NCBI RefSeq assembly: GCF_009789235.1
Contig: NZ_WSTB01000008.1
Location: 124,001 to 188,000, forward strand
Direction of reading: 5' to 3'
From: Flavobacterium hydrocarbonoxydans
GTDB lineage: Bacteria; Bacteroidota; Bacteroidia; Flavobacteriales; Flavobacteriaceae
DNA: 64,000 nt
Below, one piece after another: positions 34,451 to 42,779 of the stretch (position 1 is its first letter; every line of letters starts with the position of its first letter). A model generated the notes under the pieces. It searched no databases and had not been told where the DNA came from. It saw only the letters and a list, made by a program, of their open reading frames with translations. Both the position numbers and the translations under genes were made by a program.

Positions 34451-35602
34451 ATGAATTTTTCTGAAAGAAGAAATACTACCCGTTGGATCATTATCTTTAT
34501 TTGTTTTTCGATCATTTCTTTGATTCTTTGGAACACTTATACTTTTTTTCAAATTTTTAAAAATGAAGAAAGGCTAAAAATGAGGCTTTTGGCTACTTCG
34601 CAAATTGCATTAATCAATGCCGACGAAAATACCGACCTCGAACTTCCGCTGCAGATTTCTAACAACAATACCTCGATACCGGTTATTCTAACGATGTATG
34701 GCAAAATTCTGAGTACACGAAATGTTCCTGATGAAATCCTGAACGATGCAAAAAAATCAAGACAGTTTTTGCAAAAATTAAAAAATGAAAATGAACCCAT
34801 TACATTTGAGTACGTTTCCGGAAAATATCAAACCCTGTATTACGGAAATTCGGAATTACTTAATAAACTAAAATATTATCCCATTGCTTTATTACTGATT
34901 ATCTTTTTGTTTATTGCTTTGATATACAATTTTTACAAAAGCACCAAAATGGCTACTCAAAATAAACTTTGGGCAGGAATGGCGAAAGAAACAGCGCATC
35001 AAATCGGGACACCTTTGTCTTCATTAATTGGCTGGGTAGAAATATTAAAAACAGAAGAAATCGACCCGTCTATCACGGAGGAAATAGAAAAAGACATTGA
35101 ACGTCTGCAAACTATTACGGACCGTTTTTCCAAAATCGGTTCTATTCCTGCACTCGAAACACTGGATATTGTTTCAGAAACTTTACATACTTTCGAATAT
35201 CTACAATCCCGTTTTTCTAAGCAGGTGGTTTTTTCTTATCAGGTTCCGAAAGAACCTATTTTTGTTATGTTCAATCCGACGTTGCATAGCTGGACCATTG
35301 AAAATTTGGTCAAAAATGCCATTGACGCCATGAAAGGCAAAGGAACTTTAGACCTTCAGATTGAGCAAGACGCACATCACGTAAAAATAAATGTAAAAGA
35401 TTCAGGCTCAGGAATTCCAAAAAAACAATTCAAAACGATATTCGAAACAGGTTTTACCACCAAAAAACGCGGTTGGGGATTAGGGCTTTCCTTAACCAAA
35501 AGAATTGTTGAGGAATACCATCTTGGAAAAATAAAAGTCTTAAACTCTGAAATTGGGAAAGGAACTACTTTTCAGATTTCATTCCATAAAAAAGTGCAAT
35601 AA
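34451..35602 (+). CDS. Sensor histidine kinase without adjacent response regulator
   Basis: A 383-residue membrane kinase. Transmembrane helices lie at about 12-34 and 137-157, enclosing a small periplasmic sensor of about 100 residues. The H-box is KETAHQIGTPLSSL with H183 as phosphate acceptor. The catalytic domain has the N-box NLVKNAIDAM and G-boxes DSGSGIP and GWGLGLSLTKRI. There is no HAMP or PAS domain and no receiver gene nearby, so it is an orphan kinase. Transcribed divergently from the flavin reductase gene. Confidence 0.9.
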   Translation: MNFSERRNTTRWIIIFICFSIISLILWNTYTFFQIFKNEERLKMRLLATSQIALINADENTDLELPLQISNNNTSIPVILTMYGKILSTRNVPDEILNDAKKSRQFLQKLKNENEPITFEYVSGKYQTLYYGNSELLNKLKYYPIALLLIIFLFIALIYNFYKSTKMATQNKLWAGMAKETAHQIGTPLSSLIGWVEILKTEEIDPSITEEIEKDIERLQTITDRFSKIGSIPALETLDIVSETLHTFEYLQSRFSKQVVFSYQVPKEPIFVMFNPTLHSWTIENLVKNAIDAMKGKGTLDLQIEQDAHHVKINVKDSGSGIPKKQFKTIFETGFTTKKRGWGLGLSLTKRIVEEYHLGKIKVLNSEIGKGTTFQISFHKKVQ

Positions 35603-35648
35603 AAAATTACTTTCATTGCACTTCACTTATTTTTATTTAATAAAAATT

Positions 35649-36038
35649 TTACAAATTCGCCTGAATATCTTTGGCTAAAGCTTCAAATTCATCTTTAGAC
35701 AGTGCTACTTTGTTGAGAAAACGCATTTCATCCATTTCGTTTAATGGAATCAAATGTACGTGGGCATGCGGTACTTCAAGTCCTACAACAGCCATCCCTA
35801 CACGTTTGCACGGAACTGTTTTTTCTAAAGCAATGGCAATTTTTTTCGAAAAAGCCATTAACCCTAAATACAAATCATCTTCGATATCGAAAATTTTGTT
35901 GATTTCCTGCTTCGGAATACATAGCGTATGTCCTTTTGCATTTGGGTTTACATCTAAAAAAGCTAAAAAATTATCATCTTCAGCAATTTTATAACATGGA
36001 ATTTCTCCGTTTACTATTTTGGTAAAAATTGTGCTCAT
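35649..36038 (-). CDS. HIT-family nucleotide hydrolase
   Basis: A 129-residue histidine triad protein. The active-site motif HAHVHLIP (about 90-97) is intact, preceded by FLDVNPNAKGHTLCIPK. HIT proteins of this Hint type hydrolyse adenosine phosphoramidates and aminoacyl adenylates. It lies 10 bp behind greA and is probably co-transcribed with it. Confidence 0.93.
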   Translation of the reverse strand: MSTIFTKIVNGEIPCYKIAEDDNFLAFLDVNPNAKGHTLCIPKQEINKIFDIEDDLYLGLMAFSKKIAIALEKTVPCKRVGMAVVGLEVPHAHVHLIPLNEMDEMRFLNKVALSKDEFEALAKDIQANL

Positions 36039-36048
36039 CTTTACTAAT

Positions 36049-36525
36049 TTAATCGCGGGAAATTTCTAAAATTTCAAATTTCAAAACACCGTTCGGAACC
36101 GTGATTTCAGCTACTTCTCCAACAGATTTTCCCAGTAATCCTTTTCCGATAGGAGATGTTACAGAGATTTTACCTGTTTTTAAGTCAGCTTCACTTTCAG
36201 CAACTAATGTATATTTCATTTCCATTCCGTTGCTTTGGTTCTTAATTTTTACATTAGAAAGCACCAACGCCTTCGAAACATCTAATTGTGACTCGTCTAT
36301 TAATCTCGCATTCGAATACACTTCTTCCAGTTTAGAAATTCTCATTTCTAATAAACCTTGCGCTTCTTTTGCTGCGTCATATTCTGCATTCTCAGATAAA
36401 TCACCTTTATCTCTTGCTTCTGCTATATCCTGAGAGGCCTTCGGACGCATTACACTTTTTAAATGCTCCAACTCCTCTTTTAATTTTTTTAATCCTTCTG
36501 CGGTATAATAAGATACATTACTCAT
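36049..36525 (-). CDS. greA: Transcription elongation factor GreA
   Basis: A 158-residue GreA that rescues backtracked RNA polymerase by stimulating transcript cleavage. The start is set at 36525 (MSNVSYYT), giving the same length as E. coli GreA; the 12 codons further upstream are not conserved. The coiled-coil tip carries the acidic pair in ARDKGDLSENAEYDAAKEAQ, and the C-terminal domain ends SVGEVAEITVPNGVLKFEILEI. Forms an operon with the HIT gene. Confidence 0.97.
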   Translation of the reverse strand: MSNVSYYTAEGLKKLKEELEHLKSVMRPKASQDIAEARDKGDLSENAEYDAAKEAQGLLEMRISKLEEVYSNARLIDESQLDVSKALVLSNVKIKNQSNGMEMKYTLVAESEADLKTGKISVTSPIGKGLLGKSVGEVAEITVPNGVLKFEILEISRD

Positions 36526-36549
36526 AACTTCATCATTTATATAAAATAG

Positions 36550-36589
36550 AAAAAATCCCATCGGGACGGGATTTTGTATTACAAATATA
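36550..36589 (-). promoter_or_regulatory. greA -7 box and 5' leader hairpin
   Basis: On the minus strand TATATTTG (36582-36589) is a consensus -7 box. Right after the predicted start AAAATCCC, eight-base loop, GGGATTTT (36575 to 36552) form a perfect stem followed by further T residues. It looks like a small terminator placed at the extreme 5' end of the greA mRNA, in front of the start codon. Confidence 0.6.
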
Positions 36590-36650
36590 CTATTATTTTT
36601 AATAGTACATAATTATATGTTAATCATATAGATTTCAAATCTAAATAATT

Positions 36651-36658
36651 TATTTTTG
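36651..36658 (+). promoter_or_regulatory. -7 box of the Rieske-like lipoprotein gene
   Basis: TATTTTTG matches TAnnTTTG and lies 23 bp before the ATG at 36682. No clear -33 box. Confidence 0.5.
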
Positions 36659-36681
36659 TTTCACTAATACTTTTTAAAATT

Positions 36682-37098
36682 ATGAAAAAATTCTGGCTCC
36701 TTACCCTGTTTCTTTCAATTCTTTTTTCATGTAGCGAAAATAGTAAAAGCAACAATAATCCGTACATACCCAATTATACGATAAACGAAAGACTGGACAC
36801 TAACCTCCCGTTATACAATAATCTGAAATACGCGAGCAATCCGGTTATGATTACTACGGCTGGAGCCAAAGGTTTAATCGTGATGAAAGTAGGCGAAGGT
36901 TCCTACACTGCTTTTGATGCCGCTTGTCCTAATCAGGCTTTGAATTCTTGTGTGGCCATGACTATAGACGGTATAAATGCCGTTTGTTCCTGCGACAAAA
37001 GCACTTACAGCTTATATACTGGTCTTGGAGACAAAGAATATCCTATGAAACAATATAAAACTGAAATTAGCGGAAGTGTTGTTCGTGTTTATAATTAA
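36682..37098 (+). CDS. Rieske-fold-like lipoprotein with altered cluster ligands
   Basis: A 138-residue lipoprotein (lipobox LFSC, C17). The C-terminal 90 residues follow the Rieske pattern: YTAFDAACPNQ, AVCSCDKSTYSLYTG and a final beta strand SGSVVRVYN. In a true Rieske protein the ligands are CxH and CxxH; here they read CPN and CSCD, so both histidines are missing. It is unlikely to bind a normal 2Fe-2S Rieske cluster. Fold assignment is by pattern only. It is a single-gene unit between greA and a terminator. Confidence 0.65.
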   Translation: MKKFWLLTLFLSILFSCSENSKSNNNPYIPNYTINERLDTNLPLYNNLKYASNPVMITTAGAKGLIVMKVGEGSYTAFDAACPNQALNSCVAMTIDGINAVCSCDKSTYSLYTGLGDKEYPMKQYKTEISGSVVRVYN

Positions 37099-37099
37099 T

Positions 37100-37135
37100 A
37101 AAAAAGCCTGAAAATTTAAACTTTCAGGCTTTTTT
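37100..37135. terminator. Terminator between convergent genes
   Basis: GCCTGAAA (37106-37113) pairs with TTTCAGGC (37122-37129), with A6 before and T6 after, so it can work in both directions. Confidence 0.88.
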
Positions 37136-37163
37136 GTATCCTTTATTCCGATAAAATAAAATC

Positions 37164-39380
37164 TTAGAATTTCAATGTTAATCCAGCTAATAAATTAGTT
37201 CCTGCCTGTGGATAATATCCCGCTCCTTCGATTGTAGTGATTGCAGGAGGATTCGAATAATTATCATCGTAAGTGTAGAAATACCCATTGCTTTCGTATT
37301 TTAAATCGAAAATATTATTTACTAATAACGAAACCATTATAGATTTAAAAATGGTTTTGGGTTTAAACTCATAAGAAACATTCAAATCGTTAACAAAATA
37401 GCTGTCAAGTTTAGAAAACTCAGAATCAATATTCCCCATAAATTGCTCTCCTACGAACTTGGAAAGCAAGGAAAACTGAAGGTCTTTGATTGGCATAAAA
37501 GTCAAACGGTTTCCTGCAATGATTTCTGGCGAAAAGGCAATAGTGGTTTCTCCTAAATTTGTCAAAACACCATCTCTGGTAAAATAAAAGTCTTCATTTT
37601 TGTTTTGACTCAACGTAATATTAGGCTGCAAAAACCATTTTTCTGAAAGCTGAATTGTAGCATCAATCTCAAGTCCTAATCTATAACTATCACCGCTATT
37701 TGCTCTTAAAGGAGCGCCTACGTCATTTAATTCACCAGTCAGCACCAATTGGTCTTTGTAACCCATATAATAGAAATTGGTGTTTAATTGAAATTTCTCT
37801 GTATTGAATCGCCAGCCTAACTCAAAATCATTTAGCTTTTCCGGCTTCACGTTTCCTCCTTCGTAATCAGTTCTGTTAGGTTCGCGATTGGCTCTTGCAT
37901 AAGAGAAATAAAGTGTATTTTGTTGATTCAATTCATAATTCAACCCTGCTTTTGGATTAAAAAAATTGAAGTTGTCATCTACTAAACCTGTTTCTAAACT
38001 ATTGGCTTTGTAGGTTACATTTCGATATTGTAAATCGCCATAAAAACTTAATTCATCAGTCAATTGATAATTTGCTTTTGCGAAAATATTACCATCCGTT
38101 TTAGCTGAATAATCATCGTAATAATGATCTCCTAGCTCCGATTGAGAAGCATATCTGGCCCAAATTACTTTTCCGAAATGATCGCCTTCATATTTATTCC
38201 AGCCTCCGCCCAAAATTATATCTAGTTTTTCATTTTTATATTTTAATGAAAATGTCGTTCCGTAAAAATCATTGTCTAACCATTTCTGACGCACCAAATC
38301 GGTTGTTGTTATTGCATCAATTGGCACTAAATCATACTCTGCCATATCAGCATCCTCTTTGTAGTTTTCGTAGTAGCCTTTTCCTTTTGTGTAATGAAAA
38401 GCTAAATTACTGCTCCAATTATCCGAAATAGATTCACTCCAGTGCAATTGATAATGATCTTGCTGATAATTATCGGTTTCGTTGTCATAAAAACGGGTAT
38501 TTCCAGCTTCATCTGTGTAAACTCCGGCAGAATTATACGTTCTGTCATTTTTTAGTTTTTCAGGATCTTCCAAACCATTCCAGGATTGGTATGTTTTTTC
38601 GGTTCCGCCAAAAACCAATGCTTTTATCAAAGTTGTTTTGCCAACATAAGTTCCCTGCAAAAAGTACGATTTTAAGTCTGAACTTGCTCTGTCGATATAG
38701 CCGTCCGATTTTAAAACAGATAACCTTCCAGCCAATTCAAAATGATCGTTTAGCAAACCTGTACTAAATTTTACTGTGTGCTTACGCGAATTAAAACTTC
38801 CGATAGAATTGGAGATTTCTCCATTTGCTTTTGTAGCATAATTATCGGTCAGCATATTCAAACTGGCTCCAAAAGCACCTGAACCATTGGTTGAAGTCCC
38901 TACTCCTCTTTGTAATTGTAAACTCTCTACCGAAGAAGCAAAATCAGGCATATTTACCCAAAAAGTGCCCTGACTCTCGGCATCGTTATAGGGAATTCCG
39001 TTTATTGTAACGTTGACTCTTGTAGCATCGCTTCCGCGGACTCTGATTCCGGTATATCCAAAACCATTTCCTGCATCAGAAGTTGTCACTACGGATGGCA
39101 AATAATTCATTAAAACTGGAATATCCTGACCCAGATTTCGGGTTTTAATATCTTTTTTATCCAGATTACTAAAACTCACTGGCGTTTTGGTCGTAACACG
39201 AACGGCAGAAACCAGCACCTCATCAAGCGAATTGACCTTGGTTGAATCCTGAACTTGAGCCAAAGAAAATAGAGAATAGAAAATAGAAAATAGAGTGAAG
39301 AAAATAGATTTAGTTTTTAATTTAAAAAACTTTGAACCTTTGCAACTTAGTGCCTCAGCACCTTTAAAAAATGTTTTCAT
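37164..39380 (-). CDS. TonB-dependent receptor, probable thiamine receptor
   Basis: A 738-residue outer-membrane receptor. After an atypical long signal region (1-42, ending SLAQ) come the plug domain (VLVSAVRVTTKTPVSFSNLDKKDIKT, IRVRGSDATRVNVTINGIPYNDAESQ) and a 22-strand barrel ending in an aromatic residue (LTLKF). A TPP riboswitch lies immediately upstream, so thiamine or a thiamine precursor is the likely substrate. The hydrophobic part of the signal peptide is encoded by a heptamer repeat, and residues 7-20 look like translated intergenic repeat sequence. Confidence 0.92.
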   Translation of the reverse strand: MKTFFKGAEALSCKGSKFFKLKTKSIFFTLFSIFYSLFSLAQVQDSTKVNSLDEVLVSAVRVTTKTPVSFSNLDKKDIKTRNLGQDIPVLMNYLPSVVTTSDAGNGFGYTGIRVRGSDATRVNVTINGIPYNDAESQGTFWVNMPDFASSVESLQLQRGVGTSTNGSGAFGASLNMLTDNYATKANGEISNSIGSFNSRKHTVKFSTGLLNDHFELAGRLSVLKSDGYIDRASSDLKSYFLQGTYVGKTTLIKALVFGGTEKTYQSWNGLEDPEKLKNDRTYNSAGVYTDEAGNTRFYDNETDNYQQDHYQLHWSESISDNWSSNLAFHYTKGKGYYENYKEDADMAEYDLVPIDAITTTDLVRQKWLDNDFYGTTFSLKYKNEKLDIILGGGWNKYEGDHFGKVIWARYASQSELGDHYYDDYSAKTDGNIFAKANYQLTDELSFYGDLQYRNVTYKANSLETGLVDDNFNFFNPKAGLNYELNQQNTLYFSYARANREPNRTDYEGGNVKPEKLNDFELGWRFNTEKFQLNTNFYYMGYKDQLVLTGELNDVGAPLRANSGDSYRLGLEIDATIQLSEKWFLQPNITLSQNKNEDFYFTRDGVLTNLGETTIAFSPEIIAGNRLTFMPIKDLQFSLLSKFVGEQFMGNIDSEFSKLDSYFVNDLNVSYEFKPKTIFKSIMVSLLVNNIFDLKYESNGYFYTYDDNYSNPPAITTIEGAGYYPQAGTNLLAGLTLKF
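39266..39307. repeat. Heptamer repeat inside the signal-peptide coding region
   Basis: Six consecutive heptamers on the plus strand, of the type AAAATAG and AGAATAG, in exact register. On the minus strand they encode the Phe/Ser/Tyr-rich hydrophobic core of the TonB receptor signal peptide. Confidence 0.85.
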
Positions 39381-39475
39381 CCGTAAAAAATTACGAATAA
39401 AAGGGGGAATTATTCTTTTTGTTAAATTAATAAATGTGTTTCACGACAAAAAAGTGCACGCAGAAATTTGTCGTT

Positions 39476-39554
39476 TTTTCCCTTAGCGACATTACTCGCT
39501 CAGGTTCGTTGGGTATGATCTCAGCTCGTTATTTAGAGCACCCCTTTGAGACAG
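39476..39554 (-). promoter_or_regulatory. TPP riboswitch of the TonB-dependent receptor gene
   Basis: Read on the minus strand: AAAGGGGTGCTC, then GAGCTGAGATCATACCC, GAACCTGAGCGAGTAATG and GTCGCTAAGGGAA, all core elements of the TPP aptamer in order. It lies about 100 bp before the receptor start. Confidence 0.95.
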
Positions 39555-39557
39555 TGC

Positions 39558-39587
39558 AAATGTAGTGTTTAAAAACAAATTCCAAAA
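39558..39587 (-). promoter_or_regulatory. Promoter of the TonB receptor unit
   Basis: On the minus strand TTTG (39584-39587), an 18-bp spacer and TACATTTG (39558-39565). The start would fall at the 5' edge of the riboswitch. Confidence 0.7.
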
Positions 39588-39657
39588 ATTAAATTCCAAA
39601 TTCCAATTGAAAACTACATAATGTTTTTTTTGGAATTTGGAATTTAGAAATTGGATT
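39578..39657. repeat. Inverted heptamer arrays between arfB and the TonB receptor unit
   Basis: AAATTCC-type heptamers (39578-39611) face TTGGAAT-type heptamers (39630-39656). The left arm includes the -33 region of the receptor promoter and the right arm abuts the arfB stop codon. Confidence 0.75.
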
Positions 39658-40062
39658 TTAATCCAAATTAGGTTTTCTACGAGATTGTTTTATCTCAGAA
39701 ACATTCTTTTTGTCCTTGATTCTTTTTTTGATAACCGATTTTGGAATTTTAGTTGCTTTTCGAATCTTGGGAACAAATAACCCTTTTTTAATAATTTCCA
39801 GGAAACGTTTTATAACAATATCTTTGTTCTTTATCTGACTTCTGTCTTCATCACAATTTAAAATTAAGATATTTTCAGAAGTTAAACGAGAGGCTAAATT
39901 GGTTTCCAGAAGCAATTTTTCCTCATCAGATAAACTTTGTGAAGCGCTCAAATAAAAAGACAAAACCACTTTTGAGGAAACCTTGTTTACGTTTTGTCCT
40001 CCGGCACCGCTGCTTCGAACAGCTTTAAATGTAAGTTCTGATATGATTTTATCTATATCCAT
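39658..40062 (-). CDS. arfB: Alternative ribosome-rescue factor ArfB
   Basis: A 134-residue peptidyl-tRNA hydrolase of the ArfB/YaeJ family. It has the catalytic GGQ (21-23) in RSSGAGGQNVNKVSSKV and the basic C-terminal tail (SVIKKRIKDKKNVSEIKQSRRKP) that enters the empty mRNA channel of stalled ribosomes. Its start codon shares a base with the stop of the preceding gene, so it ends a four-gene operon. Confidence 0.93.
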   Translation of the reverse strand: MDIDKIISELTFKAVRSSGAGGQNVNKVSSKVVLSFYLSASQSLSDEEKLLLETNLASRLTSENILILNCDEDRSQIKNKDIVIKRFLEIIKKGLFVPKIRKATKIPKSVIKKRIKDKKNVSEIKQSRRKPNLD

Positions 40063-42176
40063 TATTGTGGCTGATGTGCAGGTTTTAATAAATCATTAAC
40101 CGTTTTTACAGGATTAAAAGTCAGTAACGGAACCGATACAAAAATGGTGAGCCAATTGGCCATCGCTCCGTTCCAAAGTCCTGGCAACTCATAACTTTTT
40201 ACCAGTTTTCCATCCATACTTTTTTCGACAATAAAACCACTATTATGATCTACAAATTGAGTCAAATCAAATTTTTCTCCTTTATAATTTTTTATTCCGC
40301 AAACCAAATCAACCGGATTAAAATGAGTGGCATCTGCAAGAATTGCCTGTTGCTTTTTATTAGTCAGATCAACCTGAGATGATTCGACAATCTGAAGCGA
40401 AACAATCCCCTTTTCATTCTGAACCCAAAATGGTCCGCCTCCTGGTTCGCCTTCATTTTTCACCATTCCGCATACTCTGATTGGTCTGTCCAGAAGTTCT
40501 TTTATTTTGTCAATTTTATTTTCAGAAGTGAATTTATTAAAATCAGAAGTCATTTCGATATTGAGATTTTGCTGTAAAAACAAAACAATTTCTGCAATCT
40601 TCACTTCATTGATCTGATGCTTTTCTATAATTTCAAGATATTCAAAAATTTGCTGCTGGTATTCAATCAAAATACCTGCTAACGCCTTTTTATACAAGGA
40701 AATTTTATCAATATGGTTCTGGATTACATTATCAATATTTTTAATAAAAATAACATCCGCTGCTAACGCATTTAGGTTTTGAATCAATGCACCATGTCCT
40801 CCAGGCCTAAAAAACAAAAGGTTATTTTTATCTTTTACTAATCCATTATTTCCATCAACCGCAATAGAATCTGTACTTTTGCTTTGATAAGAAAAACCAA
40901 TATTGATCTCGACATTGGATTCTTCTTCAACTTTTGTTTTAACTGAATTTATAGCCGATTCAAATAAATTTTGATGCGCCTCAGAAACAGTAAAATGCAA
41001 ATTCGAAATTTGATTTGCACTTGCATAATGTGCACATTCGTGTAAATGTTCTTCTATAGGATTTGCAATATGTGTTGGATACTGGTGAAACGGTAAAACT
41101 GCTTTTGGTTTATTGGCAAAATCAAAATATTCTGAAGCCAGCAAAATTTTTATAAAATAATAATTTTTTGCATCTCTATCCAGTGTTTCGAAATCTGGGT
41201 AAACTTCGCGTAATTTTTTATCAATAGTTTTAAAGAAAGGAAACTTCTCCATTGCTACTATAAAAATAGGCAACTCTGTATCTTTTTTTCTATTTATATA
41301 AGCATTAATCGTTTCTTTTTGAAGGTCAAAATCATTCAAAAAAGTGCTTAAAAACTTAAACATCCTACTGGCTGCTCCAGATGCAGGAACAAACTTTTTA
41401 AGCTTTAATTTAGACTTTTGCTCATCAAAATAAATTGCTTTTTGTTTAAATTCATCAGCAGAAAAATTCAAAATACCATGACCTATAGTGGCTGGACTTA
41501 TTAAATTACTTTTAGAAATTCCGAATTTAAAAAACTCCAATTGTTTGATAACATTCTCAAAAGGAATTCCATGTTCATAAATCTGAACAAACTCATCTGA
41601 TGAAAAACCCATTTTTTTTGCAATAAGCAGGTTATCTATAATGGCTGTTGCTTTATCCAAACGTGTCTTTTCATCGCCTGAAATAGTTATAAAAGGTTTA
41701 TTAGTATCGATTAAGGTTTGTTTAAAAACCGAAAAAACAGTTTCCCTCTTATCAGGGCTATCGCGAATATCGTCTTTCTCCCAGGGAACATCAATATCGG
41801 TCAGGAAAAACAAATCGTATTCATGTTCAAGAGCTGCTTCGTTTAATGCAGGATTACAAAAACCATAATACATTTTCGAAAAGACTTTGGTAACCAGTAA
41901 ATTAGTATCACAAAATAAAAACTTATTTGCTGAAGTTAATTTTTCATTTTCTAATGCAACTTGTCCATAAGCAATGGGCATCATGTCCTCTTCTGTACAG
42001 ATTTGCTGATTTTCATTCCATTTTGCCTGTAGATAATCGCGTGCAAATTCCGGAACCCATTCTGTGTTATAATAGGACGCAAGTTGCTTAGCTAATGTTG
42101 TTTTTCCTGTACTCTCAGGACCAAACAATGCAATTTTTATGATTGATGTGTTTTGTTGTCTAAGATTCTTTTCCAT
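40062..42176 (-). CDS. Nicotinamide riboside kinase-like ATPase fused to DUF4301
   Basis: A 704-residue fusion. Residues 1-185 match the nicotinamide riboside kinase domain of NadR: P-loop GPESTGKTT (19-27), PEFARDYL (42-49) and FCDTNLLVTKVFS. From about 190 to the end is a DUF4301 domain. Its KFVPASGAASRM (261-272), RPGGHGAL (457-464) and IKNIDNVI (478-485) resemble the nucleotide loop, PPGHGD loop and DN motif of UDPGP-type nucleotidyltransferases; that resemblance is my inference. The start overlaps pnuC by 40 bp, which supports a role in nicotinamide riboside salvage for at least the N-terminal part. Confidence 0.8.
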   Translation of the reverse strand: MEKNLRQQNTSIIKIALFGPESTGKTTLAKQLASYYNTEWVPEFARDYLQAKWNENQQICTEEDMMPIAYGQVALENEKLTSANKFLFCDTNLLVTKVFSKMYYGFCNPALNEAALEHEYDLFFLTDIDVPWEKDDIRDSPDKRETVFSVFKQTLIDTNKPFITISGDEKTRLDKATAIIDNLLIAKKMGFSSDEFVQIYEHGIPFENVIKQLEFFKFGISKSNLISPATIGHGILNFSADEFKQKAIYFDEQKSKLKLKKFVPASGAASRMFKFLSTFLNDFDLQKETINAYINRKKDTELPIFIVAMEKFPFFKTIDKKLREVYPDFETLDRDAKNYYFIKILLASEYFDFANKPKAVLPFHQYPTHIANPIEEHLHECAHYASANQISNLHFTVSEAHQNLFESAINSVKTKVEEESNVEINIGFSYQSKSTDSIAVDGNNGLVKDKNNLLFFRPGGHGALIQNLNALAADVIFIKNIDNVIQNHIDKISLYKKALAGILIEYQQQIFEYLEIIEKHQINEVKIAEIVLFLQQNLNIEMTSDFNKFTSENKIDKIKELLDRPIRVCGMVKNEGEPGGGPFWVQNEKGIVSLQIVESSQVDLTNKKQQAILADATHFNPVDLVCGIKNYKGEKFDLTQFVDHNSGFIVEKSMDGKLVKSYELPGLWNGAMANWLTIFVSVPLLTFNPVKTVNDLLKPAHQPQ

Positions 42177-42760
42177 TCTATATAAGCTGAAATAGCCAAA
42201 ATTGTAAAAATTAAATATTGAAGTGACAACATCCCTAAGCCACGATAAGCGTACAGAGGTACCACCAAAATATCACCAATTATCCAAAGGGTCCAGTTCT
42301 CTATTTTTTTTCTGGCCATGTACCACATTCCTGCAAAAAAGATTCCTGAAGAAATCATATCTACATAGTTGTCATATTTGATTTCGTAATCGAAGAATTT
42401 ATAAATTCCGAAAACTACAAAAATGGTTACCAAAAAAAGAACTACTCCTATTATTTTTTCATTAAAATTTGTTCGTGTAATGGGTAAATTATCTTCGGTT
42501 GTTCCGCCTTTTGACCAAACATACCAACCATAAATACTCATAATCGAAAAATAACCATTGATTATCATATCGCCAATATAACCTGCCAGATATAACAAAT
42601 AGACTGAAATTACAGTCGCCACCAAACCTGTTGGATACACCCAGATATTTTCTTTTTTAGCAAACCAGACACTTAATATCCCGAAAACGAAGACTAAAAA
42701 TTCCAATATAATATGCCACAAAGAAGCATTTTTATAACTATCAAGAAAAAAGTCAATCAT
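42137..42760 (-). CDS. pnuC: Nicotinamide riboside transporter PnuC
   Basis: A 207-residue membrane protein with seven predicted helices. WFAKKENIWVYPTGLVATVISVYLLY, IYGWYVWSKGG and the MWYMARKKIENWTLWIIGDI stretch match PnuC; the WxxW region binds the riboside. It overlaps a nicotinamide riboside kinase gene, which traps the substrate by phosphorylation, so nicotinamide riboside rather than thiamine is the likely cargo. No riboswitch precedes it. Confidence 0.92.
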   Translation of the reverse strand: MIDFFLDSYKNASLWHIILEFLVFVFGILSVWFAKKENIWVYPTGLVATVISVYLLYLAGYIGDMIINGYFSIMSIYGWYVWSKGGTTEDNLPITRTNFNEKIIGVVLFLVTIFVVFGIYKFFDYEIKYDNYVDMISSGIFFAGMWYMARKKIENWTLWIIGDILVVPLYAYRGLGMLSLQYLIFTILAISAYIEWKRILDNKTHQS

Positions 42761-42779
42761 TTTGGTTCATTGGGTTTGG

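Noticed and set aside
36526..36561. Earlier start for greA
   Set aside because: It would translate the leader region; the start at 36525 gives a 158-residue GreA.
42137..42760. PnuC-type protein as a thiamine transporter (PnuT)
   Set aside because: It overlaps a nicotinamide riboside kinase gene and no TPP riboswitch precedes it; nicotinamide riboside fits better.
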